This document shows, piece by piece, positions 17,010 to 25,047 of a stretch of 64,000 nucleotides of DNA (the first letter of the stretch is position 1; each line of letters begins with the position of its first letter). Origin of the DNA: Exiguobacterium marinum DSM 16307 (lineage in GTDB: Bacteria; Bacillota; Bacilli; Exiguobacteriales; Exiguobacteriaceae); the NCBI RefSeq assembly GCF_000620845.1, contig NZ_KK211189.1, positions 2,501 through 66,500 on the forward strand, given 5' to 3'. The notes beneath the pieces are model-generated. The model was not told where the DNA came from and searched no databases. It was given only the letters and a program-made list of their open reading frames with translations. Made by a program: the position numbers and the translations under genes.

Positions 17010-19358
17010 ATGGAACAAATCAGCACTCAGACAATGAGTCATAATGGTTTTTTGATGTTTCTCGCCTTCATTATTGCCAGTGTTTCTGCCTTTATGGCAC
17101 TCGAATTGGCGAAACGAGTCACAGGAGAATCTACCTCGTCCCATCGCGTTTGGCTTTTATTTGGCGGCACTACCTTAGGTCTCGGGATCTGGTCCATGCA
17201 TTTTGTGGCCATGCTTGGGCATGCTTCTCTACACGATAGCACGTATTCCACCTGGGTCATTATCGGGTCGATGGTTCCGGCGATTGCCGGGTGCATTCTG
17301 TCGTTCGGCTTGGTTTCCCGCAACAAGACATGGATGACACTACTGCAGTCATCCGGTCTGATGGGATTCGGGATTGTCAGCATGCATTACATCGGAATGG
17401 CTGCCATACAAGGTGTTCAATTGGAGCTCGACCCCTCATGGGTTTTATTATCCATCGGAATTGCATGGAGCGCTTCCTACCTCTCCCTGTGGGTAGGTTT
17501 CTTTTCTTCATACTCCACAAAGCGCACGACCTTTCCTGTGAAGCTAATGTTCTCACTCATGATGGGAACAGCCATTTTCAGTATGCATATCGCTGGGATG
17601 AGGGCAACAATCATTACCCCCGATGCTTCACCTGTGAGTCGAATCCCGATTGACCCCACTTTGCTAGCGTGGCTCGTCACAAGCATCGTGTTTCTCTTAT
17701 TCGGGACATATTTTATTGCTTATACGTTAGACCGACAAATTCAAAAGCGTGACCTTTTTCAAAAAACGATTTTAGAGTCGACGACGGATGCCGTAGTAAC
17801 GACGACGAGTGACGGTGAAATCCGCTATCAAAATCAAGCGTTCGCTCACTTATTCGAAGGATGCGCCCCTGAACCCTTTTTTCAGGATTACCATCCTCTA
17901 TTATCGGCTCAACAACATTTTTATCAGCCGGTACAAATTGAGACGAATCACCGCACGTTAGAAGTGACGTCTTACCCACTTCAAGATGGTACGAACAATC
18001 AAGTACTTTGGTTTATACGCGATGTGACCAAAACGGTCGCTTCACAGCGCATGATTGAACATATGGCGTTCCATGATGCGTTGACCGATTTACCGAATCG
18101 CTACAAACTCGACTCGCTCCTTCAGGAGAGCATCTTACAAGAGCGTTCGGTCTCCTGCTTATACATCGACGTCAACCGCTGGCGTTTTTTGAGTGACATT
18201 CTCGGTCATCATGGAGCTGAAGAATTAATCCTTCAAGTCGCCAATCGTCTGAAACATACGATTCACCCGGATGATGTACTGACGCGAATCGGGCCATCCG
18301 AATTTATCATATTGCTATTCGCGCAACGAAGCTCACTCGCTCATCAAAAAGCAGAAAAGTGTATAAAGGCGATCTCATCTACTTTTGACGTAGATGGAAC
18401 GACACTTGAATTGACGATGAGTGCGGGAATCAGTCATTTCCCTAAGGATAGCTCTTCTCCAGAAGAATTAATTCAATTTGCTCGTCTTGCCGCTGACGAA
18501 TCAAGACGGGATGGAGAGAACAATATCAAGTCGTTTGAAGAGTCCTCGCGACCTCAAATCTTATACAATATCGAGATTGAAAAAGCGCTTGTCACCGCAT
18601 TAAATCAAGATGAACTCACACTCGTCTATCAACCAAAAATCGATTTAAAACAGAATCGACTAGAAGGTGTGGAAGCGTTACTCCGATGGCAACATCCACA
18701 AATCGGGACGATTGCGCCATCTGACTTCATCCCGATTGCAGAAAACACGGGGTTGATTCATTCGATTGGTCACTGGGTGATTCGAGAAGGATGTCGCACC
18801 TGGGTGCGCTGGCAACGAACCGGAATTCGTCCATTTACGTTATCCCTCAACGTCTCACCGCTTCAATTTGCGCGTGAAGACTTTGTCGATACACTTCAGT
18901 CTATTTTGTTAGAAACGGGGATGGACCCGATGTTTCTCGAGTTGGAAGTGACAGAGTCGTCGATGCTCTCATACGAGGCCTCGACCCGTGAGAAATTGAC
19001 ACAGTTACATCAACTCGGAATTCTCATCTCACTTGACGATTTTGGTACTGGCCATTCCTCGTTCAGTCAACTTCGAGAACTGCCCGTGCAAGTGCTGAAA
19101 ATTGATCGGTCGTTCATCGTGAATCTGTTTACCGATCGGAACCAAGAGGCTATCGTGCGCTCGATGATTCAACTCGGTCATAATCTTGGAATGAAGGTTT
19201 TGATGGAGGGCGTTGAAACATCCGCTCAACTCGAATGGTTACTGAAGGAATCATGCGATTATGTGCAAGGGTACTATTTCAGTCGTCCGTTGTCTGAGAC
19301 AGACGTTCCGTTTCACGTAAAAGAAACGACCACATATCTCGAGTTCGGGAAACGCTAA
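17010..19358 (+). CDS. MHYT-PAS-GGDEF-EAL cyclic-di-GMP protein, GGDEF degenerate (YkoW-like)
   Basis: The 782-residue protein has seven N-terminal membrane helices with three MHYT-type motifs (IWSMHFVAML, IVSMHYIGMA and IFSMHIAGMR) and then a PAS-like region (about 250-345). Next comes a GGDEF domain whose active-site motif reads GPSEF instead of GG(D/E)EF, so diguanylate cyclase activity is probably lost. The EAL domain from about residue 530 keeps VEALLRW, the NVSP segment, LDDFGTGHSS, KIDRSF and EGVET, so c-di-GMP hydrolysis is likely. The architecture matches B. subtilis YkoW/DgcW. MHYT domains are proposed to sense oxygen, CO or NO through copper. The net effect would be lowering c-di-GMP, inferred from motif integrity. 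Confidence 0.9.
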   Translation: MEQISTQTMSHNGFLMFLAFIIASVSAFMALELAKRVTGESTSSHRVWLLFGGTTLGLGIWSMHFVAMLGHASLHDSTYSTWVIIGSMVPAIAGCILSFGLVSRNKTWMTLLQSSGLMGFGIVSMHYIGMAAIQGVQLELDPSWVLLSIGIAWSASYLSLWVGFFSSYSTKRTTFPVKLMFSLMMGTAIFSMHIAGMRATIITPDASPVSRIPIDPTLLAWLVTSIVFLLFGTYFIAYTLDRQIQKRDLFQKTILESTTDAVVTTTSDGEIRYQNQAFAHLFEGCAPEPFFQDYHPLLSAQQHFYQPVQIETNHRTLEVTSYPLQDGTNNQVLWFIRDVTKTVASQRMIEHMAFHDALTDLPNRYKLDSLLQESILQERSVSCLYIDVNRWRFLSDILGHHGAEELILQVANRLKHTIHPDDVLTRIGPSEFIILLFAQRSSLAHQKAEKCIKAISSTFDVDGTTLELTMSAGISHFPKDSSSPEELIQFARLAADESRRDGENNIKSFEESSRPQILYNIEIEKALVTALNQDELTLVYQPKIDLKQNRLEGVEALLRWQHPQIGTIAPSDFIPIAENTGLIHSIGHWVIREGCRTWVRWQRTGIRPFTLSLNVSPLQFAREDFVDTLQSILLETGMDPMFLELEVTESSMLSYEASTREKLTQLHQLGILISLDDFGTGHSSFSQLRELPVQVLKIDRSFIVNLFTDRNQEAIVRSMIQLGHNLGMKVLMEGVETSAQLEWLLKESCDYVQGYYFSRPLSETDVPFHVKETTTYLEFGKR

Positions 19359-19395
19359 AAAACTGCCCCTGTCAAATCGACAGGGGCAGTTTTTG
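19358..19395. terminator. bidirectional terminator
   Basis: A perfect ACTGCCCCTGTC / GACAGGGGCAGT stem with A and T runs separates the converging c-di-GMP gene and mtlD. Confidence 0.92.
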
Positions 19396-19396
19396 G

Positions 19397-20545
19397 TTAC
19401 GAAACGCGTTCTTTTTCTTCTTCCCGAATCAAATGGTATTGATCGAGAATCAATTGTGTCAGTGTATCTCCTTCATGGAGTTGAAGGTATTTTTCAATCG
19501 TTGAGGAGATACCGTGCTCCTCGATCGACAAATTCAGCTCAGACGATTCCGAATCCTCCGGGTTATAGTAATGAAGGGCCGCTGCAATCCCATAAGCGAG
19601 TTCGTTCGGTTCAATTCCGTTATCCATCAACTCACGCGCTGGCTTGACGAGGCGGTCGCTCGGTCCAAGTTTACGAATCGGCGAACGGGCCACCCGTGAC
19701 ACTTCATCCTTCAATTTCGGGTTTTCAAAACGCTTGATGATCTTTTGAATATATTGGCTATGCTCTTTGGCCTCGAACCCGTATTTCTCAAGCAATAACC
19801 AGCCTGTCTCATACAAAGCACCTTGAACGACTTGACGGACGCGACGATCTTGTAGCGCCTCGTCAATCGTCGCCTTCCCGAACAACGAGCCGATATAAGA
19901 GGCGATGGCGTGTCCCGTATTGACCGTGAAGAGCTTCCGTTCGATATACGGTCCGATCTCCTCGACCCATGTCACTCCGTTGATTGGCAATTTTTCATTG
20001 AGCCCTTGTGTCTCGATGACCCATTCATGGAATGTTTCCACTTCCACGTAAAGCGGGTCCTTATGTTGTTGAAGGGGAACGATGCGGTCGACAGCCGCGT
20101 TCGGGAAGAAGACATTCGCTTCCCCGACACCGCCACATGTCTCTACTTCTTGACGGAGAATGGCGCTACCGCCAATCATGTTCTCACATGCGATGACATA
20201 AACCGGTGCATCCTCGACTTCACGAGCACGAAGTCCTTCACTGATCAAGGGTGCCACTTTTGAGAGGAGTGACGGTCCGACAGCCGTCGTCACGAGATCC
20301 GCTTCTGCGATCAAAGCCGCGACACGAGCCGGTTCTTTCAAACTGTTGACACCGCGAACCCGATCGACGACGATACGCTCGACGCCATCTTCTGCGAATC
20401 CGACCTCATAGTGACGTTTTGCTTCAAGCGCTTCGATGACCGTATCATTAATGTCGACAAACGTTACGTCGTAACCACTTTGATTGAGCAACAATCCGAT
20501 AAAACCTCGTCCGATATTCCCTGCTCCAAAATGAACAGCTTTCAT
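19397..20545 (-). CDS. mtlD: mannitol-1-phosphate 5-dehydrogenase
   Basis: The 382-residue enzyme oxidises mannitol-1-phosphate to fructose-6-phosphate with NAD. The N-terminal nucleotide-binding motif is HFGAGNIGRGFIG (residues 5-17). Other family landmarks are VTTAVGPSLL near 90, CENMIGGSAIL near 125, FPNAAVDRIVP near 147 and the catalytic-region NTGHAIASYIG near 210. It is the last gene of mtlA-mtlF-mtlD and starts directly after the mtlF stop codon. It shares the mtlA promoter, with a terminator right after it. Confidence 0.96.
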   Translation of the reverse strand: MKAVHFGAGNIGRGFIGLLLNQSGYDVTFVDINDTVIEALEAKRHYEVGFAEDGVERIVVDRVRGVNSLKEPARVAALIAEADLVTTAVGPSLLSKVAPLISEGLRAREVEDAPVYVIACENMIGGSAILRQEVETCGGVGEANVFFPNAAVDRIVPLQQHKDPLYVEVETFHEWVIETQGLNEKLPINGVTWVEEIGPYIERKLFTVNTGHAIASYIGSLFGKATIDEALQDRRVRQVVQGALYETGWLLLEKYGFEAKEHSQYIQKIIKRFENPKLKDEVSRVARSPIRKLGPSDRLVKPARELMDNGIEPNELAYGIAAALHYYNPEDSESSELNLSIEEHGISSTIEKYLQLHEGDTLTQLILDQYHLIREEEKERVS

Positions 20546-20977
20546 TTACGCCACCTCTTCCATAAAGAGAGCCAAGATTTCTTCTTTTGTTTTTGCCTGA
20601 ACAAGGCGCTCCACATTGCTTTCGTCCGAGCAGAGAATCGCGATTTGCGAAAGGAGCTCTAAATGTTCATCATTCACGCCTGCAATCCCGATGACGAGTT
20701 TGGCCGTTTGACCACCAAAGTCGACACCGTCCGGCACTTGCAGGAACGAAATTCCCGTCTTCTGAACCGCTGATTTCGCTGCTTCTGTACCATGTGGAAT
20801 GGCGACATGATTTCCGATATAGACGTTGGCGATCGCTTGACGTTCATGCATCGCTTCTACATACTCCGGTGTCACACAACCGGCGTCTTGTAAGACGGCT
20901 CCGGCTGCTGTGATCGCTTCCTCTGTCGTTGCGAATGTTTGGTTAAGTCGAATCATCTCTGTTTGAATGAATGGCAT
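20546..20977 (-). CDS. mtlF: PTS mannitol-specific enzyme IIA
   Basis: The 143-residue EIIA receives phosphate from HPr on its histidine in NHVAIPHGTEAAK (near residue 62) and passes it to the EIIB domain of MtlA. The family pattern RLNQTFATTEEAITAAGAVL near the N-terminus and GIAGVNDEHLELLSQIA near 105 is typical of the fructose/mannitol IIA family. It lies 47 nt after mtlA and directly before mtlD. In Bacillales this split form (EIICB plus separate EIIA) is usual. Confidence 0.96.
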   Translation of the reverse strand: MPFIQTEMIRLNQTFATTEEAITAAGAVLQDAGCVTPEYVEAMHERQAIANVYIGNHVAIPHGTEAAKSAVQKTGISFLQVPDGVDFGGQTAKLVIGIAGVNDEHLELLSQIAILCSDESNVERLVQAKTKEEILALFMEEVA

Positions 20978-21024
20978 TTTGATTTCCTCCTAATGGCTAA
21001 ACCGTTTCTCTATCTGTTCTGATT

Positions 21025-22446
21025 TCAAGAAATTTTGCTACGTTCCGCTTTAATTTCTTCTACCAATTGGTCGTAGTAATCGGCGTTCAAGAAGTTCGTG
21101 ACCGAACGATGAATCGCATTCGGTGCTTGCGCTTCCGCACGCTCCGTCAAATCTTCATGTGTGATGACAAACTGAGCATCTTTCGGCAAGTTGCTGATCG
21201 ACGTGTTCGTCACTTTGATCGGCAAGTTCGCTTTGTTCACCTTGTTCCGGAGAACCGAGGCCCCCATCGCACTTGATCCCATCCCAGCGTCACATGCGAA
21301 GATGATGTGGTCGACTTTATCAAGGCGATCTGTCACGAGAGCAGATGCGTAAGACTGCTTGCCTTTCATCGTACTCACGTTTTGTGTCGCTTCTTCGAGT
21401 GATACTTCCTCAGCTGCGCTTGATTTCAAGATGACGCTCGCCACAGCGAATGTGACCGCTGCCGATAAGAGAATCCCTGCCACGAGTCCGACGTACGAAC
21501 CGCGTGACGCCATCGCAAGAATCGCGAAGATACTACCTGGTGAAGCAGGTGCGACGAGACCGACATCAAAGAGTACGAACGTGAAGATCCCTGTTGCGCC
21601 CCCTGCAATCATCGCAAGGATCAAGACTGGCTTCATCAACACGTATGGGAAGTAAATTTCGTGAATCCCACCAAGGAAGTGAATGATCGCTGCCCCCGGT
21701 GCTGTACGTTTCGCTGCACCTTTGGCGAAGAACATATAGGCGAGAAGTAATCCAAGACCCGGTCCTGGGTTAGCTTCAAGTAAGAAGAGAACTGACTTTC
21801 CAGCGTCTGCGACTTGATCGACACCGAGCGGGCTCAAGATTCCGTGGTTGATGGCGTTGTTCAAGAAGAGCACTTTTGCTGGTTCGATGAACAGACTCGC
21901 GACCGGAAGCAATTTCGCTCCAACGATCCAGTCAACACCTGCCGCCATCACTTTATCAAGGCCGCTCATAATCGGACCGAAGATTTCAAAACCTCCAAGC
22001 ATGAGAAGTCCACCGATGATTCCCACTGAGAAGTTGTTGACGAGCATTTCAAATCCTGCTTTAACTTTGCCTTCAAGGGCACGGTCGACTTGGCGGATGA
22101 CATAACCACCGAGTGGACCCATGATCATCGCACCGAGGAACATCGGAATGTCTGTCCCGACGATGACCCCCATTGTGGCGAGTGCCCCGACGACACCGCC
22201 TCGTACGTCGTGAAGTAATTTACCACCAGTGAAACCGATGAGTAATGGTAAGAGATATGTGATTGTTGGACCAACGAGTTCTGCTAAGTTTTCGTTTGGC
22301 CACCATCCTGTCGGAATGAAAAGTGCTGTGATAATCCCCCAGGCAATGAAGGCACCGATGTTCGGCATGACCATCCCACTGAGGAAACTACCGAATCGTT
22401 GTACTTTGACTCGGACCCCGCCCGAGCTCGCTTGCGTATTCGCCAT
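21025..22446 (-). CDS. mtlA: PTS mannitol-specific enzyme IICB
   Basis: The 473-residue permease has an N-terminal membrane IIC domain (residues about 15-335) and a C-terminal cytoplasmic IIB domain (about 380-473). The IIB phosphocysteine is in FACDAGMGSSAMGAS near residue 384. IIC hallmarks include the NNAINHGILSPLG segment near 198 and GGIHEIYFPYVLMKP near 255. It imports and phosphorylates mannitol. It is the first gene of mtlA-mtlF-mtlD, behind a promoter with cre and MtlR-like sites. No EIIA domain is attached; mtlF supplies it. Confidence 0.97.
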   Translation of the reverse strand: MANTQASSGGVRVKVQRFGSFLSGMVMPNIGAFIAWGIITALFIPTGWWPNENLAELVGPTITYLLPLLIGFTGGKLLHDVRGGVVGALATMGVIVGTDIPMFLGAMIMGPLGGYVIRQVDRALEGKVKAGFEMLVNNFSVGIIGGLLMLGGFEIFGPIMSGLDKVMAAGVDWIVGAKLLPVASLFIEPAKVLFLNNAINHGILSPLGVDQVADAGKSVLFLLEANPGPGLGLLLAYMFFAKGAAKRTAPGAAIIHFLGGIHEIYFPYVLMKPVLILAMIAGGATGIFTFVLFDVGLVAPASPGSIFAILAMASRGSYVGLVAGILLSAAVTFAVASVILKSSAAEEVSLEEATQNVSTMKGKQSYASALVTDRLDKVDHIIFACDAGMGSSAMGASVLRNKVNKANLPIKVTNTSISNLPKDAQFVITHEDLTERAEAQAPNAIHRSVTNFLNADYYDQLVEEIKAERSKIS

Positions 22447-22522
22447 GTATAAAACCTCCAGTCGTTTAAATGTGAAAGGTTGAATGTGTAGTGTAGCTAA
22501 CCGGTTTGTGCTCTACACCTGT

Positions 22523-22590
22523 ATTGTATGCCTTGAGTAAGCGCTTTCTCAATTCAATCCAGTTCACACTTTGGCAACATTTTGTGCCAA
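22523..22590 (-). promoter_or_regulatory. mtlA promoter with cre and MtlR operator
   Basis: On the minus strand TTGAGA (22547-22552) and TACAAT (22523-22528) are 18 bp apart. A cre-like palindrome, TGAGAAAGCGCTTACTCA (22534-22551), overlaps the -35 box and spacer, so CcpA should repress. A 20-bp near-palindrome, TTGGCACAAAATGTTGCCAA (22571-22590), sits 18 bp upstream of the -35 box, the place for an activator. It resembles MtlR sites of Geobacillus as I recall them. Confidence 0.8.
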
Positions 22591-22592
22591 AC

Positions 22593-22621
22593 AAAAAAAT
22601 GACCATGGTTCGGTCATTTTT
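22593..22621. terminator. terminator at the mtlR stop codon
   Basis: An AAAATGACC / GGTCATTTTT hairpin includes the mtlR stop codon. It has T runs on both strands. Confidence 0.75.
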
Positions 22622-24650
22622 CATACAATGTCTCGTGAATCATTTTCTTCATGCATTCGTGCAGGAGCAAACGAAGGTCTTCTTTCGTCCCTTTGCTGTA
22701 TAGACGCATATGCTCCTCACTCTCAATAAGCGACCCGCTGATCGCACTTAGGAACTGAAGCTCGACGTCATGGGCTTCTTCCGGCGCAAGCAAGACAAGC
22801 AGACGTGTCACGGGTTCGGTCGACTGATCCATCATCAGGAGCGGGATCGATGTCGTTAAATCGAATGCAAATACACTCGCTTTCTCAATCGAGGCATGTC
22901 GTCCATGAAACAGTGCCAGTTTTGTACCCGGCACCCCAAGACCCGCGACTTCATGACGTCGAAGCAATTGCGCAGATAACTGAATACCGCTTTGCACGAG
23001 GTCCCGTTCCTCGAGATGTGTCCCGATGTCGACTAAAATATCCTCTAAACGGTCCGTATTGTTGAGTGTGACCAAATCAAACTGATGATCCATCCGCTCG
23101 AACGTTTCGACAAGTTCGCCGAGCTCGGTAAAATCAAGCATCGTTGACCTCGGCTTCGTCGCGAGTGTCTGAAAGGATTGCGGTAAGGACAGTAAGAGAT
23201 GACGGACGCGTTGCACTTCTTCACTCGTCAAAAGCGGATTGACGATTAGCGTCGGTACCGAGAGTGGCGGTAACGGAACTGTCGACAAGATGACATCATA
23301 CTCTTCAAGTCGATGCTGTTCGAGTCCGAAAAGTGATGAGTTGACGACATCTTGCATCTCTGGGAACTCTTGACGTAGCCGATTGACGAGCATCTTCGAC
23401 GAACCGAGTCCAGCCGAACAGACGACGAGTGCCCGATATTCGCGACGACGCACCGGTTTGACAAGTGCTGCCGCAAAGTGCATCGCCCAAAAGACCGTTT
23501 CTTCTTCGGAGAACGTATTCGTCCCAAAGACGATATCGGCGGCCTGTTGAATCGCCGAACGAAGTCCCGGATAGTCGCGGTCGATGTGGGGCTTGACCGT
23601 ACTCGTCTCTGGTAGCGCCTGCGTATTCATACTCGACAAGATATGCGCGAGCAGTCCTCGTTCGAGAGCCACGTCATCCGTAAACGTGAACCCATAGATG
23701 AGTGAGACGTGGTGAATCAGTTTATGCACCCGAATCTGCATGATCCAACGTTCTTCCTCGTCTTCTTTCATTTGATCTTTAATTGAGCGCAGACGGTTCG
23801 CCTCTTCCGCGAACCAGACGCGTTCCGCCATCGAGTAGGTGATCCCGAGTGCCTCTTCCATATCGGTGGCGACTTTCAGATAGTCCTCGGACCGTCCTTT
23901 CGTATACATCTCTAAAAAGAATCCAGACGCTAACCGTTCCTGTTGCACCCCGTAGGCGAACGTGACCCGCATGATGGTACGGTCATCCATCCGCTCAAAC
24001 GCGCGAGACTTCAAATAATCATAGCCGTCTCGAAGACCTTCAAGCATCTCCTCACATGGAACGGTCTTCAAAAAAGCAGGAATGTAGTCGTCTTCCCCGC
24101 GGACGAAGCGGTAAAATGCGAGCGTGTCCCAGTGGGCAAGCAGAGCGTTGATGAGTAGCTTACGCTTCTCGGACTCGTAACCGAGCACTCTAGCCCCAAC
24201 ACCTTTTTTCCGTTCAACTTCTAAATGGTACTCTTCGAACCATCTGTCCAATTTCTCTAAATCTTGCGTCAACGTGCTCGGAGAGACGTGCATCTGCTTG
24301 GCGACTGCCTGTAATTTGAGCGTATCGTTCTCGAACAAGAGACGCCACGCCAGTTCAAATAAGCGGTCCTCGCTCGTCGGAATCGCTTCTGCAGATAAGA
24401 TCAGGTCTTCTCGTAATTGTTGTTTCGCAGACGGCTTGCCGACAAGGCTCAATCCATGACCACGTTGCCAAGCGAGTTCGAGTTCGAATTCTTTTAAGAT
24501 GCCTTCAAGTAATTGTCGTTCTCGTTGAACCGTGCGCTCAGACAGATTCACTGCCTGCGCGATTTCGGCGAGCGGTGTCGATGTCTCGGTTGCCAATAAG
24601 TGTAACAAGATCGACCGTTCTCTCGCGGTCCACTCATGTCTCATGCTCAT
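22614..24650 (-). CDS. mtlR: PRD-type transcriptional activator of mannitol genes (MtlR)
   Basis: The protein (about 678 residues) has two N-terminal helix-turn-helix segments (LAEIAQAVNLSERTVQRERQ and LQAVAKQMHVSPSTLTQDLEK) and two PTS-regulation domains in the middle (about 190-400). A IIB-like domain follows, with Cys in VVCSAGLGSSKMLVNRL near 420. The C-terminal IIA-like domain has the His in GLGVPGTKLALFHGRHAS. Phosphorylation at these sites by PTS proteins sets its activity, as known for B. subtilis MtlR. ATG 24650 and ATG 24644 are both possible starts. It overlaps the small EIIB-like gene upstream. The likely target is the operator at 22571-22590. Confidence 0.92.
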   Translation of the reverse strand: MSMRHEWTARERSILLHLLATETSTPLAEIAQAVNLSERTVQRERQLLEGILKEFELELAWQRGHGLSLVGKPSAKQQLREDLILSAEAIPTSEDRLFELAWRLLFENDTLKLQAVAKQMHVSPSTLTQDLEKLDRWFEEYHLEVERKKGVGARVLGYESEKRKLLINALLAHWDTLAFYRFVRGEDDYIPAFLKTVPCEEMLEGLRDGYDYLKSRAFERMDDRTIMRVTFAYGVQQERLASGFFLEMYTKGRSEDYLKVATDMEEALGITYSMAERVWFAEEANRLRSIKDQMKEDEEERWIMQIRVHKLIHHVSLIYGFTFTDDVALERGLLAHILSSMNTQALPETSTVKPHIDRDYPGLRSAIQQAADIVFGTNTFSEEETVFWAMHFAAALVKPVRRREYRALVVCSAGLGSSKMLVNRLRQEFPEMQDVVNSSLFGLEQHRLEEYDVILSTVPLPPLSVPTLIVNPLLTSEEVQRVRHLLLSLPQSFQTLATKPRSTMLDFTELGELVETFERMDHQFDLVTLNNTDRLEDILVDIGTHLEERDLVQSGIQLSAQLLRRHEVAGLGVPGTKLALFHGRHASIEKASVFAFDLTTSIPLLMMDQSTEPVTRLLVLLAPEEAHDVELQFLSAISGSLIESEEHMRLYSKGTKEDLRLLLHECMKKMIHETLYEK

Positions 24651-24903
24651 CCATCCATTCTTCGACAAGTAGTCGGTATTCCTCGAGCGACAGGAGTTGT
24701 CGGACTGACCGGACACGTGCTGTCGGATGGGTGACCGGGGTCGCCCCTTCCTGATAGAGAATCAAATCCACCTCGTTCGGGATGTTTTGAATCGTTCCGT
24801 GCGTAATCGTACAAGGCAAGCGTCCCTCGCTCGCCTGTGCGAACAACTTCGCTGCCATCGCACTCGTTACAAACCCACTATGGCAAGCAATGTATACGTT
24901 CAT
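24634..24903 (-). CDS. stand-alone PTS IIB-like protein preceding mtlR
   Basis: The 89-residue protein begins MNVYIACHSGFVTSAMAAKL. A cysteine at residue 7 lies where IIB domains of the mannitol/galactitol type carry the phosphocysteine (compare ACDAGMGSSAMGAS in MtlA). The DVSN-like later part reads NIPNEVDLILYQEG. It overlaps the 5' end of mtlR by about 17 nt, so the two are co-translated. It might be phosphorylated by MtlF and act as a signal relay to MtlR, or be a spare IIB. The GMGSS loop is changed to GFVTS, which weakens the assignment of catalytic activity. Confidence 0.7.
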   Translation of the reverse strand: MNVYIACHSGFVTSAMAAKLFAQASEGRLPCTITHGTIQNIPNEVDLILYQEGATPVTHPTARVRSVRQLLSLEEYRLLVEEWMDEHET

Positions 24904-24978
24904 GTCAGCCCTTCTTTCGTCGCATATCTTTATCTAATCATAAGTTGGAACCGCTTACTTCTCCTACTATTTTGCTTG

Positions 24979-24997
24979 TTGGCAAAGATATCGGCAA
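24979..24997. promoter_or_regulatory. candidate second MtlR site upstream of the EIIB-like/mtlR operon
   Basis: TTGGCAAAGATATCGGCAA partly matches the 20-bp palindrome upstream of mtlA (TTGGCA half-site conserved, second half imperfect). It lies 76 nt before the EIIB-like start and could mediate autoregulation. Confidence 0.3.
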
Positions 24998-25002
24998 GCA
25001 GT

Positions 25003-25033
25003 AAAAAGCACCTCTCACAAGGAAAGGTGCCTT
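25003..25033 (-). terminator. glmS terminator
   Basis: On the minus strand GGCACCTTTCC pairs with AGAGGTGC and is followed by TTTTT, 15 nt after the glmS stop. Confidence 0.85.
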
Positions 25034-25047
25034 ACGCTATAACCAGT

